Notes: generated by a model not told the origin, from the letters alone. A stretch of 64,000 nt of DNA from JABDLO01 sp035327565 (GCA_035327565.1 DAOLDB010000008.1:22287-86286); one strand, 5' to 3'; positions 47,231-55,860 are shown, numbered from the stretch's first letter. Numbers and translations are program-made.

Positions 47231-47396
47231 TAATTAGAAAAACACCTGATGATTAATAATTCTTAACGAATAAGAAACAGCGCTTTTCCCATTTACAAAG
47301 GTGTCTGCCTGGGTTTAGAGTGGAGAGACAGCGGTATGAATTACCGATACATCAATGGGTGTATTGATGTGTGCAGCACTTTAAAAGTTGAGAATT

Positions 47397-47921
47397 CTAT
47401 ATTTTTCTTAGATCCAATACATGTTTCCTGTTACGAATTTTGACAATTGCAATGATCATAAACGAGAGCAAAAGTGTGATAAAACCCCATTGATAGAGAG
47501 TAGGGATTGGAGCAGGTGGGCACTCATCTTCCTCACATTCAGGTGCAAGTCCATTACCTGTCCCATCTAATTGCAAATCCATAAATCCATCAAAACAAGG
47601 ATGTTCATCTGATGCTCCAAAAGTCCAGCCACTGCAAGGGGGCTCAACACAGGAATTTAGCGTATTAAAATAATTCAGTCCATTAAGAGGATCAAAAGAA
47701 GAACCCTCAATTGTAAGTTCCCATCGGTTATTAATAACACTCCAGAACAAACTAGCCACCCCACCGGGTGGATCAACAAGCGTAGCACTGTAACTATTCT
47801 TTCCATTAACAATACCAGCAAAATTTAAAACCTGTGAGTTTTCATTACAAGACCCCTCTAAAATTATCACATTAAATCCTTGCCCATACATAGACGCTAG
47901 CAATAAAAAGGAAAACATCAA
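47397..47921 (-). CDS. Small IPTLxxWG-CTERM protein
   Basis: A 174-residue secreted protein with a short signal peptide-like start (FSFLLLASMYGQ). The mature region contains Cys pairs and an acidic CEEDECPP stretch. At the C-terminus PIPTLYQWG is followed by a hydrophobic helix (FITLLLSFMIIAIV) and a basic tail (KIRNRKH), an exact match to the IPTLxxWG-CTERM sorting signal recognised by exosortase H. The start is uncertain: TTG at 47921 and ATG at 47918 both lie inside the hydrophobic stretch, with no positive n-region. Upstream in-frame codons (HKAIIFSSLV) suggest an unusual start (ATA/ATT) or a lost 5' end. Confidence 0.7.
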   Translation of the reverse strand: MMFSFLLLASMYGQGFNVIILEGSCNENSQVLNFAGIVNGKNSYSATLVDPPGGVASLFWSVINNRWELTIEGSSFDPLNGLNYFNTLNSCVEPPCSGWTFGASDEHPCFDGFMDLQLDGTGNGLAPECEEDECPPAPIPTLYQWGFITLLLSFMIIAIVKIRNRKHVLDLRKI

Positions 47922-48242
47922 AACAAGCGAAGAAAAAATTATTGCTTTATGAAAGCTCTATATTAATGCCTTATTGATAAGTCTTGAATTTCTCATTAGG
48001 GTAGTTTTAATTAAATAGATTAATTTGATAGATATTCATGATCCAAAGCCGAAAAAATATTTGGAAAAATATAATTTATTAAAAATACCTGGGGATGTAG
48101 AATGGTGAAATTAATTGTTTATACACAAAAAATAATTCATAAAAAGATATTTTAATTTTACTACATTTGTTTTTCTATAATTTGCTATATATTTCAATCT
48201 GTAAAATAAAAATTAAATCAACCCCAAAAAAGACAACGACAA
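47922..48242. other. 321-bp intergenic stretch between the IPTL protein and cytochrome c genes
   Basis: AT-rich divergent promoter region with a TACATTTG box at 48162-48169 that fits TAnnTTTG, 74 bp before the cytochrome gene. No -33 TTG at the usual distance. No open frame or hairpin of note. Confidence 0.35.
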
Positions 48243-49244
48243 ATGATAAGGAAAATCATCTTTGGAATCCTGATTCTCATGATTTTATTAGCAGGTGGAT
48301 TTTTTGTTTATATCCAATTGAATTGGGATAAAAAATATGACATTCCCTATCCGGAACTTCAAGTGAGCGATGACTCAACCGTAATCGAAAGAGGTAAGTA
48401 TTTAGTTCATGGTCCTGCCCATTGTTCCAATTGTCATGTATCCAGTGTACGCAACTTTATAGCAGCAGATGCAGGCGAAAACATACCTCTCAGCGGTGGA
48501 GTTGGATTCCCGTTGGGGCCCCTTGGAACCATTTATGCCAGAAATTTGACCCCTGACCCCGTCACCGGAATTGGAAGATACACCGACGGAGAGCTCTTCA
48601 GGATGATGCGCCATGCAGTCAAACCCAATGGTATGGCTACATTATCCGTTATGATGCCCTTTTGGGATATGGCTGATGAAGACTTAGTGGCGGTGGTATC
48701 TTATTTGAGAAGTATGGATCCGGTCGAAAACGAAGTACCAGAAAATCAATGGACATTAATGGGTAAATTTGTAAGAGTAATATCACCGTCATTTCAACCT
48801 ATAAAAGACCCTTCTCCACCTCAATTTGCCCCAACTATGGAAGCCACAATGGAAAGAGGAGAATACCTCTCACGGTATGTAGCCAATTGTGTGGGTTGTC
48901 ATACCAACAGAAATCTTAACACTTTTGAAGCAATAGGTCCTGAATATGCCGGAGGAATGGAATTTGAACCCTGGCCGGAATTTGCTTTGGCCGTAGGAGG
49001 TGACCCCGAATTATGGATGCGAACACCCAATATCACTCCCCACCCACACAGCTCAATATCTAAATTCAAAACCGTGGAAGCATGGAAAGAAAGATTTCGA
49101 CAAGGACGATTGATAAATATATCTCAAATGCATTGGGGACCTTTTTCAAGAATGACAGATGAAGACCTGGAGGCATTGTATTACTATCTTCAAAACTTAG
49201 AGCCTTCTGATTATGATGCTGGGGAATTGATGTTTAAGAAATAA
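48243..49244 (+). CDS. Di-heme cytochrome c, membrane-anchored
   Basis: A 333-residue protein with an N-terminal membrane helix (about 5-25) and two c-type heme sites, CSNCH at about residue 60 and CVGCH at about 219, each in its own cytochrome c domain (each followed by a TDGELFRMMRHAV- or TDEDLEALYYYLQ-type helix). The layout resembles the cytochrome subunits of periplasmic alcohol/aldehyde/gluconate dehydrogenases. No dehydrogenase gene is adjacent, but it could accept electrons from the GMC enzyme encoded ~10 kb upstream; that link is speculative. Confidence 0.88.
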   Translation: MIRKIIFGILILMILLAGGFFVYIQLNWDKKYDIPYPELQVSDDSTVIERGKYLVHGPAHCSNCHVSSVRNFIAADAGENIPLSGGVGFPLGPLGTIYARNLTPDPVTGIGRYTDGELFRMMRHAVKPNGMATLSVMMPFWDMADEDLVAVVSYLRSMDPVENEVPENQWTLMGKFVRVISPSFQPIKDPSPPQFAPTMEATMERGEYLSRYVANCVGCHTNRNLNTFEAIGPEYAGGMEFEPWPEFALAVGGDPELWMRTPNITPHPHSSISKFKTVEAWKERFRQGRLINISQMHWGPFSRMTDEDLEALYYYLQNLEPSDYDAGELMFKK

Positions 49245-49290
49245 TCTAACTTTAAATAAATCACATTGTCAATTTATATGAATACCAGCA

Positions 49291-49449
49291 ATGTTTCACA
49301 TTGGTCTTGAAGAGACCATCCCGGATCTGGGTACTCGTCCATGGATGACTGTCCACTGTTCTGAGAACCTCGTATCGGTACCCAACATTTATTGGTTTGG
49401 CTACATGCAGTTAAGCAGATACACATATTTCAAAAACTATAAAATATGA
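49291..49449 (+). CDS. Possible 52-residue open frame overlapping the downstream start
   Basis: An ATG-led frame of 52 codons whose TGA overlaps the ATG of the amidohydrolase gene as ATGA, a classic coupling geometry. The translation (starting MFHIGLEETIPDLG) has no family resemblance I recognise and no signal peptide. It may be the remnant of a larger gene, a leader peptide, or chance. The composition is slightly richer in GC than the surrounding intergenic DNA. Confidence 0.3.
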   Translation: MFHIGLEETIPDLGTRPWMTVHCSENLVSVPNIYWFGYMQLSRYTYFKNYKI

Positions 49450-50963
49450 TATTTAAATCCCTTAAACTTTTCCTTGGTCTTCTTTTTGGACTCTTTTTTA
49501 TATTAGAAGCAACAGCACAGTCTGCCATTCAGTACGATATGGTATTACAAGGGGGTAGGGTGATCGATCCTGAAACCAATCTCGATGCTATCCGAAATGT
49601 AGGCATCCAAAGTGGACGCATAATGATGATCAGTTCAGAACTTCTACAGGGGAGGGAAATGATTAATGTCAGTGGTTTGGTCGTAGCACCCGGTTTTATT
49701 GACTTGCATGTACACGGGGTAAGCAATATAGAACAGGAATTCCAACTCCATGATGGGGTCACTACCGCTTTGGAACTCGAATGGGGAATCGAGCATACCG
49801 GGGTTTGGTATGCCACAAGAGAGGGAAATGCACTAATACATTATGGGGCGAGTGTTTGTTGGCCATATGAGCGGATGAGGGCAACAGGAAGGTATGATGA
49901 AAGTGTTGGTCAATTGTTGGATTTGGTCAAGAAAGGAGAAAGAGAATTAGTGACTTTTATCCACTATGCAGCACCATCCTTTACCGAGCAACTTACTACT
50001 GAAGAAATGGATCAAACACTTGCCAATATCAGATCTTCTTTGGAAGAAGGGGGGATCGGAATCGGGATTCCAATTGGGTACTTACCAAGCACAATGCCTA
50101 CGGAAATGTACAGTGTATTTGAATTGGCAGGCCAACTGAACGCGCTCGTTTTCACCCATAACCGCCAACCCAATATTTTTGCAACCCAGGAAGTAATCGC
50201 CAATGCTATCTTGACGGGGGCACCTTTGCATATTGTCCATATCAACAGTATGTCGCTGGGGCAAATTGATTTTGCATTGAGTATGATCAATGCAGCGACC
50301 GAAAAAGGATTTGACATCACCACAGAACTGTACCCCTACACCGCTGCTTCCACGGGTCTGATGATGGCTATGTTTGATGAAGGTTGGCAGGAAAGATTGG
50401 GTATTGATTACCAAGACTTGCAGTTGGTGGCTACAGGGGAAAGACTGACTAAAGAAACTTTTGCCAGACACAGAAGAACCAATCAAGTGGTGATCATGCA
50501 CATGATGCAGCCTGAATGGATTGAAAGGGGAATTTCAGCACCTGGTGTAATCATCGGATCAGATGGTATGCCTTTCAGCAAATTGGCCCATCCCCGTACC
50601 GCAGGAACTTATTCGAGGGTTTTGGGCAAATACGTGAGGGAAGATCAGGTGCTGGACTTGAATACTGCCATCGAAAAAATGACCCTGCTTCCAGCAAAGC
50701 GATTGGAAGGAATTGCGCCCATGATGCGGTTCAAAGGCAGGATTCAAGTGGGTGCCGATGCAGATATTACGGTTTTTGATCCCAATACAATTATTGACAA
50801 ATCTACTTTTGAAGGAGGACTGGAGTTTTCAGAAGGAATAGTACATGTGCTTGTGAATGGAACATTGGTATTGAAAAATAGTGAGACAGTTCCTAATGTT
50901 TTCCCGGGTCAGGGGGTCTTTGGGAAGTTTAAAAGTAAGATTAAAATACATGGAATCGAATAG
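49446..50963 (+). CDS. Secreted D-aminoacylase-like amidohydrolase
   Basis: A 505-residue amidohydrolase with a signal peptide (LFLGLLFGLFFILEATAQ). The N-terminal beta domain (YDMVLQGGRVIDPETNLD) leads to VVAPGFIDLHVHG, the metal-binding HxH at about residues 98-100. Later THNRQPNI and IVHIN supply the other metal histidines. ITTELYPYTA and ViIGSDGMPF-like VIIGSDGMPFSKLAHPRT correspond to blocks of N-acyl-D-amino-acid deacylases. The C-terminus has GRIQVGADADITVFDPNTI. It probably acts on N-acyl-D-amino acids or related amides in the periplasm. The molybdopterin enzyme gene starts 14 bp before its stop. Confidence 0.85.
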   Translation: MIFKSLKLFLGLLFGLFFILEATAQSAIQYDMVLQGGRVIDPETNLDAIRNVGIQSGRIMMISSELLQGREMINVSGLVVAPGFIDLHVHGVSNIEQEFQLHDGVTTALELEWGIEHTGVWYATREGNALIHYGASVCWPYERMRATGRYDESVGQLLDLVKKGERELVTFIHYAAPSFTEQLTTEEMDQTLANIRSSLEEGGIGIGIPIGYLPSTMPTEMYSVFELAGQLNALVFTHNRQPNIFATQEVIANAILTGAPLHIVHINSMSLGQIDFALSMINAATEKGFDITTELYPYTAASTGLMMAMFDEGWQERLGIDYQDLQLVATGERLTKETFARHRRTNQVVIMHMMQPEWIERGISAPGVIIGSDGMPFSKLAHPRTAGTYSRVLGKYVREDQVLDLNTAIEKMTLLPAKRLEGIAPMMRFKGRIQVGADADITVFDPNTIIDKSTFEGGLEFSEGIVHVLVNGTLVLKNSETVPNVFPGQGVFGKFKSKIKIHGIE

Positions 50964-53118
50964 AAATAAAGGCATTGATCGCCGTGAATTTATTGGGATA
51001 AGTGCAAAAGGTGCGGCAGGGATTAGCCTGGCATCTCTTTCTGTTCTTCCTGGTTGTTCGGAAAGCGAAACCGCTAAAACAGTTTTTGGCGCCTGCTATC
51101 ATGATTGTCCGGACCGTTGCAGTTGGACGGTAAGTACCCTCAATAATAAGGTAACGGATTTTCAGGCGAACAAAAACGACCCCTATACGGCGGGTAGACT
51201 TAGCAATAAGATGGTCAACTTTCCCAAAGATGTAACTTTCCATCCTGACCGGATTTTATCACCAATGAAAAGAAGTGAGCCAAAAGGAAGCGGTAGATTT
51301 ACAAAAATCAGTTGGGAACAAGCCATCAGCGAAGTTGCCACAAAACTTAAGGTAATTATTGAGCAAAAAGGTGGAGAAGCAATTCTTCCATATAGTTTTG
51401 GTGGTAATCAGGGAATGGTTCAGCAAGGAGCTATTTCCAATAGATTTTTCGCTCATATAGGTGCCAGTCATCTAGAGAGAACAATATGTGGAAGTGCTGC
51501 TGAAGCAGGTGTTATGGCTACAAACGGTCAAACCACCGGGGTGCTGCCTGAAGATATTATTCACAGCAGATACATTATATTGTGGGGCACCAATCCAGTT
51601 CTTTCTAATCAGCATTTATGGCCTTTTATCCAAGAGGCAAAAAACAATGGCGCAACAATCGTTACTGTAGATCCATTTCAGTCCAAAACTTCGGAGGAAT
51701 CGGATTGGCATATTCAGCCTTCCCCGGGAACAGATACTGCCCTTGCATTAGGTTTGATGCATGTTATTTTAGCGGAAAACCTTCAAGATCAGGAATACAT
51801 CAATAATTACACTATAGGCATAGAACAATTGAAAGCACATGTTCAAAAATATAATCCGGAAACAGTTGCTCATATCACCGGCCTGGAAAAAGAAACCATC
51901 ATAGCGTTTGCCAAAGCATATGCTACAAGTTCGCCTTCACTGATTCGTGTGCTGATTGGTATGGAGCATCAGTTAAACGGGGCAAGTGCTTTTAGGGCAG
52001 TGGCAATGTTGCCAGCATTAACCGGTGCATGGCGACATTTTGGAGGTGGATTGATGCATATGACCTATGAACTATTTGGTGAAGCACTTAACTGGGAAAG
52101 TATAAATCTCCCTGCTACACTTACCCATCTTAAAACCCGATCCATTAATATGATTGAATTGGGAATGGCCTTGAACAACAGCGAATTAAATCCTACTATC
52201 GATGCTCTGTTTGTTTATAATTCCAATCCCGCAGTAACTACACCTAATCAAAATTTAGTACGTAAAGGTTTGGAAAGAAATGACCTGTTCATTGTCGTAT
52301 CGGAACATTTTCTGACAGATACGGCTCGTTATGCAGACTATATTTTTCCGGCAACCAGTGTTCTTGAAAATTGGGATATCCTCGATTCCTGGGGAACTCC
52401 CTATTTGAATATCAATGAACCTGCAATTGAACCGTTAGGGGAATCAAAACCCAATTCAGAACTATTCAGACTGCTGGCAAGAGAAATGGGATTCAAAGAG
52501 GAGTACTTCTATGAATCGGATATTGATATTATAAAAAAGACCCTTGATAGCAATCATGAATTTATGAAAGGTATATCTTTTGAGTCGCTAAGGAAAAGAG
52601 GTGGGCAAAGGCTAAATCTTCCTGCGAAGTGGATGCCCCATGCAGAGGGAAATTTCAAAACCAGCTCTGGAAAGTGCCATTTTTATGACCCTAATCTGGA
52701 ACAAGCGCTTCCTGATTATATTCCATTCCAATATAACGCGCAAGAAATAAGGCAATATCCATTGCATTTATTGACTATCAAGACCCCTGAATATTTCCTG
52801 AACAGTAGCCATGCCAACGTAGATCATATCCTCAAAAAGGAGGGAAAGTTTTATTTGGAAATCAATCCGAAAGATGCTGCTCTGCGGCAAATTGCTGATG
52901 GTGATGAGCTTAAAGTATTTAATCAAAGAGGTAGAGTCTTCATTGCCGCACGCATTAGCAATAAAGTACAGAAAGGCGTAGTCTGCATGCCACAAGGATT
53001 CTGGCCTTCACTATTAAAAGGAGGGTCTTCTGCGAATGCATTAACAAATCACTTGCTCACGGATATGGGTAGAGGAGGTGCTATTCAGGAAGCAAAAGTC
53101 GAAGTTGAAAAAGTATAA
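50950..53118 (+). CDS. Tat-exported molybdopterin oxidoreductase (DMSO reductase family)
   Basis: About 722 residues. The N-terminus has a twin-arginine signal (DRREFIGISAKGAAG) and a lipobox-like VLPGC, so a Tat-exported lipoprotein is likely. The Fe-S motif has Cys 49, 53 and 57 (ACYHDCPDRC), but the expected fourth cysteine in the GRLxxK segment is Ser 85. The molybdopterin domains follow (ISWEQAISEV, YIILWGTNPVLSN, PGTDTALALG, and the C-terminal dinucleotide-binding domain EINPKDAALRQIADGDELKVFNQRG). TICGSAAEAG near residue 180 may hold the Mo ligand. The substrate is unknown and no electron-transfer or membrane subunit is adjacent. ATG 50950 overlaps the previous stop; an upstream in-frame start at 50881 lies deep in that gene. 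Confidence 0.87.
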   Translation: MESNRNKGIDRREFIGISAKGAAGISLASLSVLPGCSESETAKTVFGACYHDCPDRCSWTVSTLNNKVTDFQANKNDPYTAGRLSNKMVNFPKDVTFHPDRILSPMKRSEPKGSGRFTKISWEQAISEVATKLKVIIEQKGGEAILPYSFGGNQGMVQQGAISNRFFAHIGASHLERTICGSAAEAGVMATNGQTTGVLPEDIIHSRYIILWGTNPVLSNQHLWPFIQEAKNNGATIVTVDPFQSKTSEESDWHIQPSPGTDTALALGLMHVILAENLQDQEYINNYTIGIEQLKAHVQKYNPETVAHITGLEKETIIAFAKAYATSSPSLIRVLIGMEHQLNGASAFRAVAMLPALTGAWRHFGGGLMHMTYELFGEALNWESINLPATLTHLKTRSINMIELGMALNNSELNPTIDALFVYNSNPAVTTPNQNLVRKGLERNDLFIVVSEHFLTDTARYADYIFPATSVLENWDILDSWGTPYLNINEPAIEPLGESKPNSELFRLLAREMGFKEEYFYESDIDIIKKTLDSNHEFMKGISFESLRKRGGQRLNLPAKWMPHAEGNFKTSSGKCHFYDPNLEQALPDYIPFQYNAQEIRQYPLHLLTIKTPEYFLNSSHANVDHILKKEGKFYLEINPKDAALRQIADGDELKVFNQRGRVFIAARISNKVQKGVVCMPQGFWPSLLKGGSSANALTNHLLTDMGRGGAIQEAKVEVEKV

Positions 53119-53128
53119 AGGGATAGGA

Positions 53129-53239
53129 ATGAAAAACATCAGTGATCTGCGCCAAGTACAGTATGTATCCAAGGATGGTGTAGGTTATGATTCAAAGAAA
53201 CTGTTTGAGTCTGTTAGGGAGCAGGTTGGGTTTAATTAG
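53129..53239 (+). pseudogene. Remnant: C-terminal end of an amidohydrolase
   Basis: A 36-codon frame starting 10 bp after the molybdoenzyme stop. The translation contains ISDLRQVQYVSKDGVGYDSK and ends KLFESVREQVGFN. This is the closing strand pair (V-x-x-V-x-K-D-G) and final helix found at the end of many amidohydrolases, with the catalytic barrel missing. It does not match the ends of the two intact amidohydrolases in this window. Best read as the last piece of a deleted amidohydrolase gene. Short, so the call is tentative. Confidence 0.5.
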
Positions 53240-53274
53240 TAAAGAAGATTCAATAGCATAAAACATAGACTAAA

Positions 53275-53592
53275 ATGAAAAAACATAAACCACTGACAAT
53301 CCTGCAATTGAGGAAAGGATTTAGCATAACTGGAGGGTCTGTTTTCGCCTATAAGGCACTTCCTGAATTTGATTTGGAGCCAAATAATGGTTTCAGGATG
53401 AATATAATCGAACTCAGTTATTGACAAAATATTGAAGATTCCTTTTCCTATTGGGGCAGTAAGTTTCATGCGGATTATGAAAGCACCACCCAACCATTTG
53501 ATCCTTCCATACTTCAAGAAACTCACAAAATTCCAGTATCAAATCCTGATATGGGAAAATTGGAAGAATTGAAAACAAAATTCTACTACTAA
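53275..53592 (+). pseudogene. Unidentified gene remnant interrupted by one in-frame TGA
   Basis: From ATG 53275 a frame runs 49 codons (containing LTILQLRKGFSITGGSVFAY), stops at TGA 53422-53424, then continues in the same frame for 55 coding-like codons (SYWGSKFHADYESTTQPFDP) to TAA 53590-53592. A single TGG-to-TGA change (Trp) would explain the break. The whole would be a 105-residue protein. No family was recognised. It lies between an amidohydrolase remnant and the P1 peptidase gene in a decayed patch. Confidence 0.35.
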
Positions 53593-53618
53593 ATGCTAAG
53601 AGAATAAAACTGTCTGAA

Positions 53619-54794
53619 ATGAAAATACAACTTACCCTTATTGTCTTCGTCCTTTGTTTTACCACGGCCTATGGACAAAAACCCCGTGCCAGGGACTTGG
53701 GCGTTCCCTTTTGCGGCACCACTGGCCCTTTCAATGCCATCACCGATGTAAAAGGGGTGGAAGTGGGCTACAGCACCATCATATATGGAAGCGGGGAAAA
53801 TACAGTTGGCAAAGGACCGGTTCGAACAGGTGTCACCGCCATATTCCCTCGTGGCAAAGCCCAAAAGTTCAGCCCTGTATTTGCTAATTGGTATAGTCTC
53901 AATGGTAATGGTGAGATGACAGGAACCACCTGGGTTACTGAATCCGGCTTTTTGGAGACACCTATCATGATTACCAATACCAATAGTGTAGGTACAGTGA
54001 GGGATGCTGTTCTGAAATGGTATGTAGATTCAGATTGGTACAAGGGCGAGGAATGGTGGTACACCTATCCTGTGGTCGGAGAAACCTACGATGGATTTTT
54101 GAATGACATCTATGGCTTCCATGTCAAAGAAAAACATGTGCTCGATGCGATCAACAAGGCAGCAACCGGAAAAATTGAGGAAGGTAATGTAGGCGGGGGC
54201 ACAGGGATGATGTGTTTGGGTTTCAAAGGAGGAACAGGAACTTCATCCCGTGTTGTAAGAATCAAGGGTGAATCCTATACCCTGGGCGCATTAGTTCAAG
54301 CCAATTTTGGTAGAAAGCCCAATCTGACCATTGCCGGAGTTCCGGTAGGAATGGAATTATTGGACACTTTGAACAACGAATTGAAATTGCCACCACAATC
54401 CTTCCGCCAGGAAGGGGATGGTTCCATCATTGTGGTGGTCGCAACGGATGCACCTTTGTTACCCCACCAGTTAAAACGAATTGCTCAGCGGGTTACCATC
54501 GGAATCGGGCGGACCGGAGGGATTGGAACCAATGGTTCGGGTGATATTTTTATAGCCTTTTCTACAGCCAACCCCGAGGGGTTTCAGCGGTCAGAATTTA
54601 CAAAAGTGGATATGCTACCCAATGATTTGATTAACCCCTTATTGGAAGCTACCGTCCAATCGGTAGAAGAAGCCATCATCAATGCCATGAGCGCCGCCGA
54701 AACCATGGAAGGCATCAATGGCAATAAATCTTATGCATTACCCCACGACCTATTGAGGAATATATTAAGAAAATACAATCGATTGAATGAATAA
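53619..54794 (+). CDS. P1-family peptidase (DmpA-like aminopeptidase/D-esterase), secreted
   Basis: A 391-residue enzyme with a signal peptide (MKIQLTLIVFVLCFTTAYG). It begins RARDLGVPFCGTTGPFNAITDVKGVEVGY, the standard start of the DmpA/BapA family. These N-terminal-nucleophile hydrolases are autocleaved before a Ser: here the conserved GTNGSGDIFIAFST block gives the likely nucleophile Ser. GNVGGGTGMMCLGFKGGTGTSSR and VLVQANFG-like GALVQANFGRKPNLTIAGVPVG also match. Family members cleave N-terminal residues, including D-residues and beta-peptides. With the nearby D-aminoacylase-like gene this suggests a D-amino-acid scavenging theme (inference). Confidence 0.9.
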   Translation: MKIQLTLIVFVLCFTTAYGQKPRARDLGVPFCGTTGPFNAITDVKGVEVGYSTIIYGSGENTVGKGPVRTGVTAIFPRGKAQKFSPVFANWYSLNGNGEMTGTTWVTESGFLETPIMITNTNSVGTVRDAVLKWYVDSDWYKGEEWWYTYPVVGETYDGFLNDIYGFHVKEKHVLDAINKAATGKIEEGNVGGGTGMMCLGFKGGTGTSSRVVRIKGESYTLGALVQANFGRKPNLTIAGVPVGMELLDTLNNELKLPPQSFRQEGDGSIIVVVATDAPLLPHQLKRIAQRVTIGIGRTGGIGTNGSGDIFIAFSTANPEGFQRSEFTKVDMLPNDLINPLLEATVQSVEEAIINAMSAAETMEGINGNKSYALPHDLLRNILRKYNRLNE

Positions 54795-54799
54795 ACGCT

Positions 54800-55351
54800 A
54801 TGAAAAAATCAACATCATTACTTATCCCATTTATGGTAATAATCGGATTTTTTGCTTTAGGGCAATGCAGCCAAAACAAAAACTCTGCAGAAAGGGAAAA
54901 AACAACTATCACCCCAACCAAATCCGAACTGCAGGATGAAGCCTGGCACATGGAAGAACTATATTGGGAATATGTGCAAAACATCGATACCGTCGCTTAC
55001 AAAACGCTTTGGCATGAGGACTTCATTGGCTACCCGAGTTTTGGGGATGGTGTCTCCGGCAAGAGTAAAATCGCCACTTGGATTACCGACTTGCACAAAG
55101 ACCCTGAAATGAAATATAGCTATGTCCTTCACAAAAAGGCTTCCAATGCCATTGAAGATGTGGTAATGGTATTTTACGACACTGATTATTTCTGGACGAA
55201 CAAGGATAATCAGGTTGTCCGCAAAGAGACCTATAAGTTTTCCCATACCTGGAAAAATGTGGAGGGTAAGTGGCTGATTCTTGGGGGCATGGCTGCCAGT
55301 AAGAATCAGGATCTATTAAAGATAAAAAAATATTTATATTTATATCCATGA
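54800..55351 (+). CDS. NTF2-like (DUF4440/SnoaL-type) lipoprotein
   Basis: A 183-residue protein with a signal peptide ending ALGQCSQN (lipobox). The mature part is one NTF2-like cone: helix ELQDEAWHMEELYWEYVQNIDTVAYKTLWHEDFIGYPSFGDGVSGKSKIATWI, then strands ending TYKFSHTWKNVEGKWLILGGMAA. Such domains bind small hydrophobic ligands or act as enzymes; no catalytic residues are assigned. It begins 5 bp after the P1 peptidase stop and is probably co-transcribed with it and with the second NTF2-like gene. Confidence 0.78.
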   Translation: MKKSTSLLIPFMVIIGFFALGQCSQNKNSAEREKTTITPTKSELQDEAWHMEELYWEYVQNIDTVAYKTLWHEDFIGYPSFGDGVSGKSKIATWITDLHKDPEMKYSYVLHKKASNAIEDVVMVFYDTDYFWTNKDNQVVRKETYKFSHTWKNVEGKWLILGGMAASKNQDLLKIKKYLYLYP

Positions 55352-55398
55352 CTCAATACTTTCTCAAAAATCGTCACCAACTAATCGAATAGAACAAG

Positions 55399-55860
55399 AT
55401 GGGCAAGTCTATCAAGTATTTCATTAGTGAAAAACTATTAGTGGTTATTGGTATTCTGATTTTCAGCATTACGCATGGTCAGGATACCGAAATTGCCCAA
55501 ATCCTTTCCCTAAGAGAAGCCTCCAATCAGGCACTTTGGGCTTTTGACGAGGAATTGTATTCGAGCTTTTCTACTGAAGACGTCCTGATCACCACAGGTG
55601 CAGGAACCTTGATTTCCGGTAAAAAGGAATTGGTGAAGTATATCCAGGAATCAGCAGGCCCAAGAATGTATTGGATCCGGACACCAGATGAAGTACTGGT
55701 TAATCTCAAAACCAAATTGGCTTGGGAATCGGGAACATGGAAGGGGTATGTAGAAGGTTCGGATGAGGTAGTAGTGGGAGGGAAGTACTCCGCCCAATGG
55801 ACTAAAGTATCAGGGACATGGCTGATCCAATCGCAGTTGTTTGTCACACTGGAAAACTAA
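55399..55860 (+). CDS. NTF2-like (DUF4440-type) exported protein
   Basis: A 153-residue protein with an N-terminal hydrophobic segment (KLLVVIGILIFSITHGQ), a signal peptide. The mature part is an NTF2-like domain: SLREASNQALWAFDEELYSSFSTEDVLITTGAGTLISGKKELVKYI, then VGGKYSAQWTKVSGTWLIQSQLFVTL at the C-terminus, where the W-x-x-x-x-G-x-W strand is typical of DUF4440. It lies 47 bp after the NTF2-like lipoprotein gene. The giant sensor kinase downstream also begins with an NTF2-like domain. Confidence 0.78.
   Translation: MGKSIKYFISEKLLVVIGILIFSITHGQDTEIAQILSLREASNQALWAFDEELYSSFSTEDVLITTGAGTLISGKKELVKYIQESAGPRMYWIRTPDEVLVNLKTKLAWESGTWKGYVEGSDEVVVGGKYSAQWTKVSGTWLIQSQLFVTLEN

Noticed and set aside
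50881..50949. Upstream start for the molybdoenzyme within the D-aminoacylase-like gene
   Set aside because: The extra 23 residues would be translated from the other gene's coding DNA, and the Tat signal begins properly at ATG 50950.
53422..53424. In-frame TGA as a selenocysteine codon
   Set aside because: No stem-loop of SECIS type was seen right after it, the protein is not a known selenoprotein, and the surroundings are full of gene remnants; a nonsense mutation is simpler.
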